A stretch of DNA of 64,000 bases from Castellaniella sp. (GTDB lineage Bacteria; Pseudomonadota; Gammaproteobacteria; Burkholderiales; Burkholderiaceae_B). The notes beneath the pieces were generated by a model, which was not told the DNA's origin, ran no database searches, and worked only from the letters and a program-made list of their open reading frames with translations. The DNA is taken from the NCBI RefSeq assembly GCF_004321985.1, contig NZ_SCQN01000041.1, forward strand, positions 60,204 to 124,203, written 5' to 3'. Position 1 is the stretch's first letter. The number at the start of each line of letters is the position of its first letter. Shown here in pieces: positions 9,440-19,109 of this stretch. The translations under genes were made by a program, and so were the position numbers.

Positions 9440-9963
9440 TACACGCCCGCCATCTCGCGCTGGGACTCGCGCTGCTGCTTGCGCAGGCGTGTGCGGATGC
9501 GATTCTGCTTCAGCACCGAAAGGTACTCGACGAATACCTTGCCCATCAGGTGATCCAGCTCGTGCTGCACGCACACGGCCAGCAGGCCGTCCGCGTCGAA
9601 CTCGTATGGTTCACCCTGCTCGTTCAGGGCACGGACGTGGACACGCGCGGCACGCTCGACCTCGTCGTAGATGCCGGGAACCGACAGGCAGCCTTCTTCG
9701 TAGACCTGGCGTTCTTCGCTCTTCCAGGTGATTTCCGGGTTGATCAGCACATGCAGCTCGTTCGCATCTTCGGACACATCGATGACGACGACCCGCTCGT
9801 GCACGTCGACCTGAGTGGCGGCGAGCCCCACGCCGGGGGCCGCATACATGGTCTCGGCCATGTCGCGAACCAGCTGGCGGATGCGGTCATCCACCTGGCT
9901 GACCGGCGCAGCGACCTTGTGAAGCCGTGCATCCGGATATTTGAGGATAGGAAGCAAAGCCAT
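9439..9963 (-). CDS. def: peptide deformylase
   Basis: Def removes the N-formyl group from nascent proteins. The 174-residue protein has all three metal-site motifs: GVGLAATQV (motif 1), EEGCLSVPG with the metal Cys (motif 2), and [11 protein letters not shown] with HExxH-type HELDH (motif 3). The start is ATG 9963, giving [11 protein letters not shown], a typical Def N-terminus. It is followed directly by fmt. It diverges from dprA across a 107-base intergenic region that must hold both promoters. Confidence 0.97.
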   Translation of the reverse strand: MALLPILKYPDARLHKVAAPVSQVDDRIRQLVRDMAETMYAAPGVGLAATQVDVHERVVVIDVSEDANELHVLINPEITWKSEERQVYEEGCLSVPGIYDEVERAARVHVRALNEQGEPYEFDADGLLAVCVQHELDHLMGKVFVEYLSVLKQNRIRTRLRKQQRESQREMAGV

Positions 9964-10070
9964 ACGAAAGCCCAATTCAGTCAATCCTAAAGCTCTATGA
10001 TAAAACAACTTTGTGCGCATATTGCCCCATCTCGCATGCCGCCTGCGGCATCCCGTGGCACACTGGCGCC

Positions 10071-11231
10071 ATGGCACCCACCCCCAACCCCGCCGAACTG
10101 CACGCCTGGATCCGGTTGAATCTGGAACCTGGCCTGAAATCGGAGCACCTGCAATTGCTGCTCTCGATATTCGGCATGCCGCAAAATATCTGCACGGCCT
10201 CCTCCGGCAGCCTCGCCCGCTATCTGGCGCCAGAACTCGCGGCCCGCCTGAGCCGTCCGCCCGACGACATCCAGCAAGCCGCCATCGAGCAGTCCCTGGA
10301 ATGGCTGCGCGCCCCTGGCCACGCACTGCTGACGCTGGCCGACCAGGATTCATACCCAGCGGCGCTCATGGACCTTGAGAGCGACGCACCGTCCGTGCTC
10401 TTTGCGCACGGCGACCTGGATCTCCTGCAACGCCCCGCCATCGCCATTGTGGGGGCGCGCAGCGCCACGCAAAGCGGAATGGACAACGCCCAGGACTTCG
10501 CGCAGTACCTGGCCGGACAAGGCTGGTGCATCGTCAGCGGCCTGGCCAGCGGCATCGATGCCGCCGCCCACCAGGGCGCGTTGCTCGCAGGCCCGACGGG
10601 CGGCGGGACCATCGCCGTCCTGGGCACCGGCATCGACCGTGTCTACCCCACGTCCAACCGCGACCTGGCGCATCGAATCGCCGCCAACGGCTTGCTGCTG
10701 TCCGAATTCCCACTGGGCACCAAGGGTCTGCCGATGAACTTCCCACGGCGCAACCGGCTGGTCGCGGCCCTGTCGCGCGGGGTGCTGGTCGTCGAAGCCG
10801 CAAAACGCAGCGGCTCGCTGATCACCGCGCGCCTGGCCGGGAACCTGGGACGCGAAGTCTTCGCCATCCCCGGCTCCATCCATTCACCGTTGTCCCACGG
10901 CTGCCATGCACTGATCCGCCAGGGGGCGAAACTGGTGGAATCCGGGCAGGACATCCTGGAAGAACTGCAACAGGGCAAACTGCCCGGGATCAGGCGCCCC
11001 ATGCCAGCGCCCCCCATGCCGGCCCCCACCACGATGGCCCCCCCGGATGGATTGCCGGCCGACGCCTTCGAGAAGCTTCTGGAAGCATTGGGCCGCGACC
11101 CGACGGGACTGGACCAGATCCAGAGCCAGACAGGCTGGACGACGTCAGAGCTGCTGAGCCGGCTGACCCTCATGGAGCTGGCCGGCCAGATCGTCTGCCA
11201 GCCGGACGGTCGCTACCTGCGGCGCCGCTGA
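10071..11231 (+). CDS. dprA: DNA-processing protein DprA
   Basis: DprA (Smf) loads RecA onto incoming single-stranded DNA during transformation. The 386-residue protein has an N-terminal SAM-like region and a central Rossmann-like core with IAIVGAR near 122, [16 protein letters not shown], and [24 protein letters not shown] Pro/Ala/Met linker and a C-terminal winged-helix (DprA_WH) domain follow. ATG 10071 is preferred over an in-frame TTG 60 bases upstream. A GC-rich dyad lies just after the stop. With comF it makes DNA uptake possible but not proven. Confidence 0.94.
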   Translation: MAPTPNPAELHAWIRLNLEPGLKSEHLQLLLSIFGMPQNICTASSGSLARYLAPELAARLSRPPDDIQQAAIEQSLEWLRAPGHALLTLADQDSYPAALMDLESDAPSVLFAHGDLDLLQRPAIAIVGARSATQSGMDNAQDFAQYLAGQGWCIVSGLASGIDAAAHQGALLAGPTGGGTIAVLGTGIDRVYPTSNRDLAHRIAANGLLLSEFPLGTKGLPMNFPRRNRLVAALSRGVLVVEAAKRSGSLITARLAGNLGREVFAIPGSIHSPLSHGCHALIRQGAKLVESGQDILEELQQGKLPGIRRPMPAPPMPAPTTMAPPDGLPADAFEKLLEALGRDPTGLDQIQSQTGWTTSELLSRLTLMELAGQIVCQPDGRYLRRR

Positions 11232-11411
11232 TTCGCCCGGACGCCGCACGGCCGTGCGTCCCCCCAGCCCGCCCCGATCACCTGGGCCCATGCGCTATGA
11301 TGGGCTCGGCATCCTCCAGGCACCTCGCCGGGCTGGCTCGCAGGCGTGCTGAACGCCTGGGGCACCGGATGCATCAAGACCGCCCTTTGAATTTCTAGGC
11401 ATGATTACCCC

Positions 11412-12317
11412 ATGACTGAGCACGTCAAGATCGTCGAAGTCGGGCCACGCGACGGCCTGCAGAACGAAAAACAGTTCGTCGGCACCGCCGTCAAGATCGA
11501 TCTGGTGAACAGACTGGCATCGGCGGGGTTCGCCAACGTCGAAGCCGCGGCCTTCGTATCGCCCAAATGGGTGCCCCAGATGGCCGACGGCACCGACGTG
11601 ATGACCGGCATCACGCGCCGCCCGGGCACGATCTATTCCGTGTTGGTCCCCAACATGCGAGGATTCGAGGCGGCGCTAGCGGCGCATGCCGATGAAGTCG
11701 TGATCTTTGGCGCCGCCAGCGAGGCTTTCTCCCAGCGCAACATCAATTGCTCGATTGCCGAATCCATCGAACGCTTCGAGCCGGTGGCCGCAGCTGCCAA
11801 ACAAGCGGGCCTGCGGCTGCGCGGCAGCATCAGTTGCTCGCTGGGCTGTCCCTACCAAGGCGAAACGCCGGTTTCCGCCGTGGTGGATGTCGCCGAACGG
11901 TTCCTGCGGCTGGGCTGCGACGAAATCGACGTGGCCGATACCATCGGGGTGGGAACAGCGGCACAGGTCCAGCGGGTGTTGAAGGCCGTGGGGCAGGTGA
12001 CGGATCTGGGCACCCGGGTCTCGGGCCACTTCCACGACACCTACGGCCAGGCGCTGGCGAACATATTGGCGGCGCTGGAATGCGGGGTACGCATCTTCCA
12101 CAGCTCGGTCGCCGGCCTGGGCGGATGCCCGTACGCCAAGGGCGCCACCGGCAACGTGGCCACCGAAGACGTGCTGTATCTGATGAACGGCCAGGGCCTG
12201 GACACCGGCATCGAGCTGGACGCCGTGGTGGACATCGGCCAATGGATCTCGCAGGAGATCGGGCGCGCCACATCCAGCCGCGCCGGCCGCGCACTGGCCC
12301 TGAAGAAGCAGGCCTGA
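11412..12317 (+). CDS. mvaB: hydroxymethylglutaryl-CoA lyase family enzyme
   Basis: HMG-CoA lyases cleave 3-hydroxy-3-methylglutaryl-CoA to acetyl-CoA and acetoacetate in leucine catabolism. The 301-residue TIM-barrel protein starts VEVGPRDGLQNE, with Arg and Asp metal/catalytic residues. It ends with the signature SVAGLGGCPYAKGATGNVATED, whose Cys is the catalytic residue. The metal-binding HFHDTYGQAL is present. There is no liu operon beside it, so a related substrate is possible. It converges with the binding-protein gene at 12344. Confidence 0.92.
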   Translation: MTEHVKIVEVGPRDGLQNEKQFVGTAVKIDLVNRLASAGFANVEAAAFVSPKWVPQMADGTDVMTGITRRPGTIYSVLVPNMRGFEAALAAHADEVVIFGAASEAFSQRNINCSIAESIERFEPVAAAAKQAGLRLRGSISCSLGCPYQGETPVSAVVDVAERFLRLGCDEIDVADTIGVGTAAQVQRVLKAVGQVTDLGTRVSGHFHDTYGQALANILAALECGVRIFHSSVAGLGGCPYAKGATGNVATEDVLYLMNGQGLDTGIELDAVVDIGQWISQEIGRATSSRAGRALALKKQA

Positions 12318-12343
12318 TGCGGGCCTGGCCGGTCAGGCAAAAA

Positions 12344-13363
12344 TCAGTGGATTGGCAATGGGTACATCAGGCCACCCTTGGTCCATAACGCGTTGAGCCC
12401 ACGCTGGATTTGCAGCGGGCTGCCCATGCCCACGTTTCGCTCGTAGGACTCGCCGTAGTTGCCAACCTGCTTGACGATACGGTAAGCCCATTGCTCATCC
12501 AACCCCAGATTCTTGCCGGCGCTGCCCGTCACGCCCAGCAGACGCTGGACATTCGGGTTGGGGCTCTTCAACTGGGCATCTACGTTGGCGGAAGTCACCC
12601 CCAACTCCTCGGCGTTGATCATTGCCTGGAAGGACCACTTCACGATATTCAGCCAGGCGTCGTCGCCCTGGCGCACGAAGGGTCCCAGCGGTTCCTTGGA
12701 GATGATCTCCGGCAGGATCACATAGTTCTCTGGCTTGGTGAGTTTGGCGATGCGGATCGAAGCCAGTCCTGATGCATCCGTGGTGAACACGTCGCAACGG
12801 CCGGATGCATAGGCATTGACCACCTCGTTGAACTGCTCGATGACCACAGGCTTGTATTGCACGCCGTTGGCGCGAGACCAGTCCGCCATGTTCTGCTCAT
12901 TCGATGTCCCGGTCTGCATGCAGACCGTGGCACCGTTCAATTGCTTGGCCGACGTGATGCCCAGCGATTTGGACACCAGAAATCCTTGCCCGTCGTAGAA
13001 ATTGATCGCGGCATGAATGGCCCCAAGCGCCGTATCCCGGGACTCCGTCACGGTGGTATTGCGCGCCAGCAGGTCGATTTCACCGGACTGCAAAGCCGTG
13101 AACCGCTGCTGGGCATTCAGCGGCACGATCTTGACCTTGGACGCATCACCCAGCGCCGCAGCCGCCACCGCGCGGCACATGTCCACGTCCAGCCCCTTCC
13201 AGTCGCCCTTGGCATCGGGAGCCGAAAACCCTGCAAAACCGGTCGTCACGCCGCAGCGCACCGCACCCTGTCCCTTGACCACTGCCAGAGTATCGGCCCG
13301 AGCGGCTGGCACGGCGGCCGCAAGCACCACCACGACGGCAGCCGCAATCCTGAGTCCACGCAT
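12344..13363 (-). CDS. amino-acid ABC transporter substrate-binding protein (AapJ/GltI type), orphan
   Basis: Periplasmic binding protein of 339 residues with a signal peptide (residues 1-23, AARA-DT). It has the SBP_bac_3 fold features GVTTGFAGFSAPDAKGDWKG and GLDVDMCRAVAAAALGD, with LNAQQRFTALQSGEIDLLARNTT further on. The long C-terminal part resembles general L-amino-acid binding proteins such as AapJ. No permease or ATPase genes of this family flank it, so it probably serves a transporter encoded elsewhere. Confidence 0.9.
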   Translation of the reverse strand: MRGLRIAAAVVVVLAAAVPAARADTLAVVKGQGAVRCGVTTGFAGFSAPDAKGDWKGLDVDMCRAVAAAALGDASKVKIVPLNAQQRFTALQSGEIDLLARNTTVTESRDTALGAIHAAINFYDGQGFLVSKSLGITSAKQLNGATVCMQTGTSNEQNMADWSRANGVQYKPVVIEQFNEVVNAYASGRCDVFTTDASGLASIRIAKLTKPENYVILPEIISKEPLGPFVRQGDDAWLNIVKWSFQAMINAEELGVTSANVDAQLKSPNPNVQRLLGVTGSAGKNLGLDEQWAYRIVKQVGNYGESYERNVGMGSPLQIQRGLNALWTKGGLMYPLPIH

Positions 13364-13474
13364 GAGAGGTCTCCCCGAGTATGTGTCTCATCAACGTACG
13401 AGCAAAAATAGTACCCCAGCTTCCCGGCCAGGCTTATATCCCAGGCGCCATAAGCTTCATGCCGGCACTGGCGA

Positions 13475-14752
13475 TCATTCGTACGTGCGCATGTCCTCGA
13501 TGACCTTGCCGTCATTCGGAAGGCTACCGGACGGCAGGATCTCTACCGAGGCGCGCAGCTTGGTCTGATCGCGCACCGTATCCGCGACGGCTGAAGCATC
13601 CAGCGAAGGCTCGGCCTCGACCCGCAGGGTCATGACATCGTGGCCTGCCTCGCCCGAGACCACCAGACGGGCACGGCGGATCTGCGGATGATGAATCAGG
13701 ACCCGGGCGATCTGCTCGGGATGCACGAACATGCCGCGCACCTTGGTCGTCTGATCCGCCCGCCCCAACCAGCCGCGGATACGCAGATTCGTGCGGCCGC
13801 ACGGCGACGGCCCGGGCATCAGGGCCGACAGATCGCCGGTGCCGAAGCGCAGCAGCGGATAGTCCGGATTGAAGGTGGTCACCACGACTTCGCCGACTTC
13901 CCCCGCGGGCACCGGCTGGCTGGTACCGGGACGCACGATCTCCAGAATCTTGTCCTCGTTGACCACCAGGCCGGAACGCGATTCGGTTTCGAAGGCAACC
14001 ATCCCCAGATCCGCGCTGCCATACGCCTGAAACCCCTGGATCCCGCGAGCCTGGAACCAGGCCTGCAGCGAAGGCGGATAAGCCTCACCCGAAAACAGCG
14101 CCCGCTGCAGCGTGGGAAGCGCCACCCCCATGTCGTCGGCGCGCTCCAGAATGATGCGCAGGAAGCTGGGTGTCCCGGTATAGCACTGCGGACCCAGATC
14201 GGCCATGGCGCGGACCTGTTGCTCGGTCTGACCGACGCCACCCGGGAACACCGTGCAGCCGAGCGCATGCGCCGCCGTTTCCATCATGGATCCGGCCGGT
14301 GTGAAGTGATAGGAGAAGCAGTTATAGACCAGCATGCCGGCCCGCACACCGGCGGCGTGAAGCGCACGGGCAAACCCCCAATAATCTGGCCGGGCGCTCT
14401 CGGGCTCGTAAATCGGGCCGGGCGAGGCAAACACGCGCCGCGCAGCCCCCCAACCCACTGTGGAAAATCCGCCGAAGACCCGCAGCCGCTCGGCCTGCGT
14501 GGAACCGTCAGTCGCACCGATGCGCGCCGCATGCTGGACCTGCAACAGCTCGCTCTTGCGCAGCACGGGCACCCGCGCCAGCGCCTCGCGGGACGTGAGC
14601 TGCGTGACATCCATGCCATCGAGCTGGCGGGCAATGGCAGGCGCCCGCTCTCGTGCCGCGCGCAGCACCGTCGGCAAGCACTCGAAGAGTTCGCGCTCCC
14701 GCTGCTCGGTGGACCGGGTTTCGCGTGTATCGAAATAAGCCTGCATGGCCAT
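13475..14752 (-). CDS. phenylacetate-CoA ligase family adenylate-forming enzyme
   Basis: Protein of 425 residues with the overall layout of PaaK-type CoA ligases, including AYGSADLG and the C-terminal hinge region GWLGRADQTTKVRGMFVHPEQ. The canonical SSGTTG phosphate loop is not seen. The corresponding position reads SPGPIYEPE (residues 110-118), so it belongs to a divergent subgroup. It follows livF by 12 bases and probably belongs to the transporter operon. This fits import and CoA activation of an aromatic or other carboxylic acid, whose identity cannot be read from sequence. Confidence 0.82.
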   Translation of the reverse strand: MAMQAYFDTRETRSTEQRERELFECLPTVLRAARERAPAIARQLDGMDVTQLTSREALARVPVLRKSELLQVQHAARIGATDGSTQAERLRVFGGFSTVGWGAARRVFASPGPIYEPESARPDYWGFARALHAAGVRAGMLVYNCFSYHFTPAGSMMETAAHALGCTVFPGGVGQTEQQVRAMADLGPQCYTGTPSFLRIILERADDMGVALPTLQRALFSGEAYPPSLQAWFQARGIQGFQAYGSADLGMVAFETESRSGLVVNEDKILEIVRPGTSQPVPAGEVGEVVVTTFNPDYPLLRFGTGDLSALMPGPSPCGRTNLRIRGWLGRADQTTKVRGMFVHPEQIARVLIHHPQIRRARLVVSGEAGHDVMTLRVEAEPSLDASAVADTVRDQTKLRASVEILPSGSLPNDGKVIEDMRTYE

Positions 14753-14764
14753 CCACCCCCAGGA

Positions 14765-15592
14765 TCAAGCCAGCCAGCGTTTGCGGCGGCGGTAGAACTT
14801 GGTATCGCGAAAGCTGGTACGACCCGCCCCGGAAACCCCCAGATAGAATTCCTTGACGTCCTCGTTCCGCGCGAGGTTCTGTGCAGCGCCGTCCATCATG
14901 ACCCGCCCGTTTTCCAGGATGTAGCCATAATCCGCGTAGCGCAGCGCGACATTGGTGTTCTGCTCGGCCAGCAGGAAACTCACCCCCTCGCGCTGGTTGA
15001 GATCGCGCACGATTTCAAAGATCTCTTCCACGATCTGAGGCGCCAGCCCCATGGAGGGCTCATCCAGCAGGATCATGCGTGGATCCGCCATGAGCGCCCG
15101 CCCGATGGCGGCCATCTGCTGCTCGCCACCCGAGGTATACCCTGCCTGGGTCTTGCGCCGCTGCTTCAGGCGTGGGAAATACTGATAGACGCGCTCCAGC
15201 GCCCTATCCAGATCCGCGCGCGAGAGCCGACGGGTATAGGCGCCGGTCAGCAGATTTTCCTCGATGCTCAGATGCGCAAAACAATGCCGACCTTCCATGA
15301 CCTGCACCACGCCGCGCTGGACCAGATCGGCGGGCGACAGGGCCTCGATGCGCTCGCCACGATATTCGATGCTGCCCTTGGTGACCTCGCCGCGTTCTCC
15401 CTTCAGCAGGTTGGAGATAGCCCGCAGCGTAGTCGTCTTGCCGGCCCCATTGGCACCCAGCAGCGCCACAATGCGGCCTTCCGGCACATTGAGCGAGACG
15501 CCCTTGAGCACCAGGATCACATGGTTGTAAATCACCTCGATGCCATTGACGTTCAGCAATGCGACGGGGCTCGAGGCCTGAGTGCCATTCAT
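14765..15592 (-). CDS. livF: branched-chain-type ABC transporter ATP-binding protein LivF
   Basis: Cytoplasmic ATPase of a HAAT (LIV) importer. Walker A is GANGAGKTT, the signature is SGGEQQ and Walker B is MILLDEP; the H-loop region follows. From ATG 15592 the protein has 275 residues. The 19 residues upstream in the open frame are not conserved-looking and were left out. LivF proteins are usually about 235 residues; the extra C-terminal tail (SGAGRTSFRDTKFYRRRKRW) is a basic extension typical of the subgroup linked to aromatic-acid CoA ligases. It pairs with the LivG-type ATPase at 19110. Confidence 0.92.
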   Translation of the reverse strand: MNGTQASSPVALLNVNGIEVIYNHVILVLKGVSLNVPEGRIVALLGANGAGKTTTLRAISNLLKGERGEVTKGSIEYRGERIEALSPADLVQRGVVQVMEGRHCFAHLSIEENLLTGAYTRRLSRADLDRALERVYQYFPRLKQRRKTQAGYTSGGEQQMAAIGRALMADPRMILLDEPSMGLAPQIVEEIFEIVRDLNQREGVSFLLAEQNTNVALRYADYGYILENGRVMMDGAAQNLARNEDVKEFYLGVSGAGRTSFRDTKFYRRRKRWLA

Positions 15593-15664
15593 GACTTCAT
15601 CTCCGCAAGTGTCCTGCCCGGCGCATCCCCGCTGGCGTGCACCAGCCACCCGGACAAGGCACCA

Positions 15665-15686
15665 GGAGCCGGGTCACCCCGGCTCC
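15665..15686 (-). promoter_or_regulatory. intergenic stem between the binding-protein gene and livF
   Basis: Perfect 9-bp stem GGAGCCGGG (15665-15673) / CCCGGCTCC (15678-15686) with a 4-base loop and no T tract on the minus strand. It sits just after the binding-protein stop and before livF. Such stems often stabilise the upstream message so that binding protein is made in excess. That role is inferred. Confidence 0.5.
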
Positions 15687-15698
15687 GGTTCAGACCAT

Positions 15699-17030
15699 TC
15701 AGCCCTCGGCTGCGCAATCACGTGTGGGAAGCTTTTTCTCGGCGGCGTACTTGTCGCCCAGCGACTTCACCAGCGGCTGCACGTACTTGGGATCGGACTG
15801 GTACCAGCCCGACACCACGTTGAACTTCTTGCCGTCCCACTCGATGATGCGGGCCCAGTCCGTCCCCATATGGTTCTCGCACGACGTCTTCACCGGCCGC
15901 ATGAGCTTGGCGAAACCCAGCTTCTCCAGCCGGGCCTCATCCAGATTCAGGTGCTCATAGCCCCAGCGCACCTGCTCCGGCGTCATGTGCTTGCCCTTGC
16001 CGAACTTGTCCTGGGCCGTACGGATAGCCTCGACCTGCAACATGGAAATCATCATGCCGCGCGTATAGGCGAGCGACCCAAAGGACTTGCCGTCCTTGTC
16101 GGCTCCCTGGCCCTTGTCGTAGACGTATTTCTTCATGTCGTCATGCACACGGCCATGCTCGGCACTGTTCTGGATGGTGATGCCGTGATAGCCCTTGGCC
16201 GCTGCCCCCAGATCCTTCACATCGGTCTCGGAACTGGCCCACCAGATGCCGTACATCTTGTCGCGCGGATAGCCGACTCCCTGAGCTTCGCGGATGGCGG
16301 TGGGCGTCATGATGCCCGCGCTCCAGAGCAGCACGAAATCGGGGCGGTTCTTACGGATCTGCAACCAGGTCGCTTTCTGTTCCACCCCCGGTGCGGTCAC
16401 CGGATAGAGCTGCAGCTCGAACCCGTTGGCCTTGGCCCGCTCCTGCAACAGCGGGATGGGCTCCTTGCCGAAGGGTGAGTCGTGATAGACCAGCGCAATC
16501 TTCTTGCCCTTGAGCTTGGCCTCGCCGCCCTCTCGTTTGGCGATATCCTGGATCATCACGTCGGCGGCCGTCCAGTACGTCCCCAGCAGCGGGAAATTCC
16601 ATTTGAACACCCGGCCGTCGGCGGACTGCGACAGCCCATAGCCCACGGTCACCACCGAACGGCCATCGACCATGGCGCGATCCGTGACGGCGAAGGTGAT
16701 GCCGGTGGACTGGGTGTCGAACCCCGTGGCACCGCCCATCTTGTCCTTCAACCGCTCATAGCATTCCACGCCCTTGTCCGTGGAATAGGCTGTCTCACAT
16801 TCCTCGTAAGTGATCTTGACGCCGTTGACGCCACCGTCGCGCTCATTGACCAGCTTGAGATAGTCGATCTTGCCGTCGGCCCATGGGATCCCCAAGGGCG
16901 CGAAGGACCCCGTACGGTAGACCAGCAGCGGAATGAAGTCTTCTTCGGCTGCCTGCGCAGTGCCGACGGTACCTACCAGGCCAGCTACGGCCAGTACGAC
17001 GGCTGCGGTTCGAGTCAGTGCATGCTTCAT
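15699..17030 (-). CDS. branched-chain-type ABC transporter substrate-binding protein
   Basis: Periplasmic receptor of 443 residues with a signal peptide (1-27, AQA-AE). A Peripla_BP_6 type-I binding fold follows, with TYEECETAYSTDKGVECYERLK near 75 and the hinge segment KKIALVYHDSPFGKEPIPLL. It is longer than LivJ/LivK (about 370). This form usually accompanies transporters with adjacent CoA ligases and is thought to bind aromatic or fatty carboxylates. The ligand is unproven. It lies between livM and livF in the same minus-strand run. Confidence 0.9.
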   Translation of the reverse strand: MKHALTRTAAVVLAVAGLVGTVGTAQAAEEDFIPLLVYRTGSFAPLGIPWADGKIDYLKLVNERDGGVNGVKITYEECETAYSTDKGVECYERLKDKMGGATGFDTQSTGITFAVTDRAMVDGRSVVTVGYGLSQSADGRVFKWNFPLLGTYWTAADVMIQDIAKREGGEAKLKGKKIALVYHDSPFGKEPIPLLQERAKANGFELQLYPVTAPGVEQKATWLQIRKNRPDFVLLWSAGIMTPTAIREAQGVGYPRDKMYGIWWASSETDVKDLGAAAKGYHGITIQNSAEHGRVHDDMKKYVYDKGQGADKDGKSFGSLAYTRGMMISMLQVEAIRTAQDKFGKGKHMTPEQVRWGYEHLNLDEARLEKLGFAKLMRPVKTSCENHMGTDWARIIEWDGKKFNVVSGWYQSDPKYVQPLVKSLGDKYAAEKKLPTRDCAAEG

Positions 17031-17069
17031 CTGTAGCTCCTCCTGGTGCTTGTGGCACCGGTTAAAAAA

Positions 17070-18134
17070 TCAATGCGGAAACGGCCAGAGCCGAAGTTTT
17101 TCCTTGGCGATGCTCCAGAGCCTGGCCAGGCCATGCGGCTCGGCGATCAGGAAAAACACGATCAGAAAGCCGAAGATCATGTGGTCGATATGCGACGCCA
17201 GGTCCACGGGCAGCTCCAAGCCGAGCAAATGCGGGACATTGGTCAGCAGGATAGGCACCAGCACCATGAAGGCGGCGCCGAAGAAGCTGCCGATCACCGA
17301 ACCCAGGCCACCGATGATGATGATGAACAGAAGCTGCAGCGAACGGTTCAGGTCGAAGGCGAGCGGCTCCCAGGAACCCAGGTGGATGTAGGCCCACAAC
17401 GCGCCCGCCACGCCGATGATGAACGAGCTCACGGCGAACGCGGTGAGCTTGGCATACACGGGCCGGATCCCGATCACGGCTGCGGCCACGTCCATGTCGC
17501 GGATGGCCATCCACTGCCGCCCGATGGCGCCCCGCACCAGATTCTTGGTCAGAACCCCGATGACCGCCACGAAACACAGCACGAAAAAGTATTTCTGGGC
17601 CGGCGTCTCGACTGGCAGGCCGAAAGCCTCCAGCGCGGGCACGGAGACGTTGCCCGAAGTCGAATAATTCGTCAGGTACGGAATGCGCAAAAACGCCCAG
17701 TCCATGAAGAATTGCGCGGCCAGTGTCGCAACTGCCAGATAGAGGCCGCGAATGCGCAGGCTGGGTACGCCGAACACCACCCCCGCCAGCGTGGCGAAGA
17801 TCCCGCCGAGGAGAATTTGGATCACCAGCGGCAGGCCGGGGATGCGCACGCCGAAATTCCACGCCGCATAGGCTCCCACCGCCATGAACGCCCCCGAGCC
17901 GATGGAGATCTGGCCGCAATAGCCCACCAGGACATTGAGCCCGATGGCGGCCAGCGACAGAATCAGGAATGGGATGAGAACGGCCTGCAGGAGATATTCC
18001 GACGCGGTCAGCGGCACCACCACGAAAGCGGCCAGCAGCAAGGCCGCCACGAACCAGCGGTCCTGGCGGATCGGAAAGATCTGCTGATCCGCTCGATAGC
18101 TGCTCTTGAACTGACCGTTTTCACGATAAAGCAT
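17070..18134 (-). CDS. livM: branched-chain-type ABC transporter permease LivM
   Basis: Inner-membrane permease of 354 residues with about 9-10 hydrophobic segments. The LivM/BPD_transp_2 signature GYCGQISIGSGAFMAVGAYA lies near 70-90, and GLGSVIGSFFGAAF near 280. It forms a heterodimeric channel with LivH, encoded upstream in the same operon. The N-terminal 40 residues before the first TM are hydrophilic, as usual for this subgroup. Confidence 0.93.
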   Translation of the reverse strand: MLYRENGQFKSSYRADQQIFPIRQDRWFVAALLLAAFVVVPLTASEYLLQAVLIPFLILSLAAIGLNVLVGYCGQISIGSGAFMAVGAYAAWNFGVRIPGLPLVIQILLGGIFATLAGVVFGVPSLRIRGLYLAVATLAAQFFMDWAFLRIPYLTNYSTSGNVSVPALEAFGLPVETPAQKYFFVLCFVAVIGVLTKNLVRGAIGRQWMAIRDMDVAAAVIGIRPVYAKLTAFAVSSFIIGVAGALWAYIHLGSWEPLAFDLNRSLQLLFIIIIGGLGSVIGSFFGAAFMVLVPILLTNVPHLLGLELPVDLASHIDHMIFGFLIVFFLIAEPHGLARLWSIAKEKLRLWPFPH

Positions 18135-18171
18135 GGACGGATACCCCCATCAGCCGTGTTGCAGGACGCGC

Positions 18172-19101
18172 TCAGACGCGGTCGATGATTTTTTCGCCAA
18201 ACAGCCCTTGCGGCCTGAACAGCAGGAACACCAGAGACAGCATGTAGGCAAACCAGATCTCGATGCCGCCACCGACGAACGGTCCTAGGTAGACCTCGGA
18301 GAGCTTTTCCCCCACGCCGATGATGAGGCCGCCCACGATGGCACCCGGTATCGAAGTCAGACCGCCGAGTATCACCACTGGCAAGGCCCGCAGGGCGGCC
18401 GTGGAAAGCGAGAACTGCACGCCGAACTTGGACCCCCAGACCAGGCCGGTCACCAGGGCCACCATGCCGGCCACCGTCCAGACCACCACCCAAATGCGGT
18501 TGAGCGGTATGCCCACCGACTGGGCGGCCTGGTGGTCATCGGCCACGGCGCGCAGCGCGCGGCCCACCGGGGTGTACTGGAAGAAAAATGCCAGCGCCGC
18601 GACCAGGACCGCTGCCACCGCCGCCGCCGTCAGGTCTTCGAGACTGATGAGCACACCGTTTTCAAACATGGAATCCAGGATGATCACCGGGTCCTTGGGC
18701 ATCCCGACATCGATCGAATACACCGAGCTGCCAAACAGGATCTGGCCGATGCCATCCAGGAAGTAGCTAATGCCAATGGTGGCCATGAGCAACGTGGTTT
18801 CTTCCTGGTTGACCAGGTGTCGCAGCACCAGGCGTTCCACCAGCAACGCGATCAACCACATGAACACCGCGCTTGCCAGAAAGGCGAGAATATTGGCCAG
18901 CCAAAGGGATTCACCGCCCAGCCAGCCATTGATCCATCCGGAGAACCGGGCCATGGCAAGCGCCGCGATCAGCACCATGGCGCCCTGGGCGAAATTGAAT
19001 ACGCCGGAAGCCTTGAAAATCAGCACGAACCCCAGCGCCACCAACGCATAGAGCATGCCGCTCATGAGCCCGCCGATCGTCGTCTCCAGAAGGAATCCCA
19101 T
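18172..19101 (-). CDS. livH: branched-chain-type ABC transporter permease LivH
   Basis: Inner-membrane permease of 309 residues with eight or so TM segments. The LivH hallmarks ALVALGFVLIFKASGVFNFAQG near 20-40 and ILGGLTSIPGAIVGGLIIG near 240-258 are clear. Its ATG lies 8 bases after the livG stop. It partners LivM (17070-18134). Confidence 0.94.
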   Translation of the reverse strand: MGFLLETTIGGLMSGMLYALVALGFVLIFKASGVFNFAQGAMVLIAALAMARFSGWINGWLGGESLWLANILAFLASAVFMWLIALLVERLVLRHLVNQEETTLLMATIGISYFLDGIGQILFGSSVYSIDVGMPKDPVIILDSMFENGVLISLEDLTAAAVAAVLVAALAFFFQYTPVGRALRAVADDHQAAQSVGIPLNRIWVVVWTVAGMVALVTGLVWGSKFGVQFSLSTAALRALPVVILGGLTSIPGAIVGGLIIGVGEKLSEVYLGPFVGGGIEIWFAYMLSLVFLLFRPQGLFGEKIIDRV

Positions 19102-19109
19102 GGCTGCTC

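Noticed and set aside
13640..15823. 727-residue plus-strand open frame
   Set aside because: It runs antisense to the PaaK-type ligase and livF. Composition is shadow-like and no motif is found.
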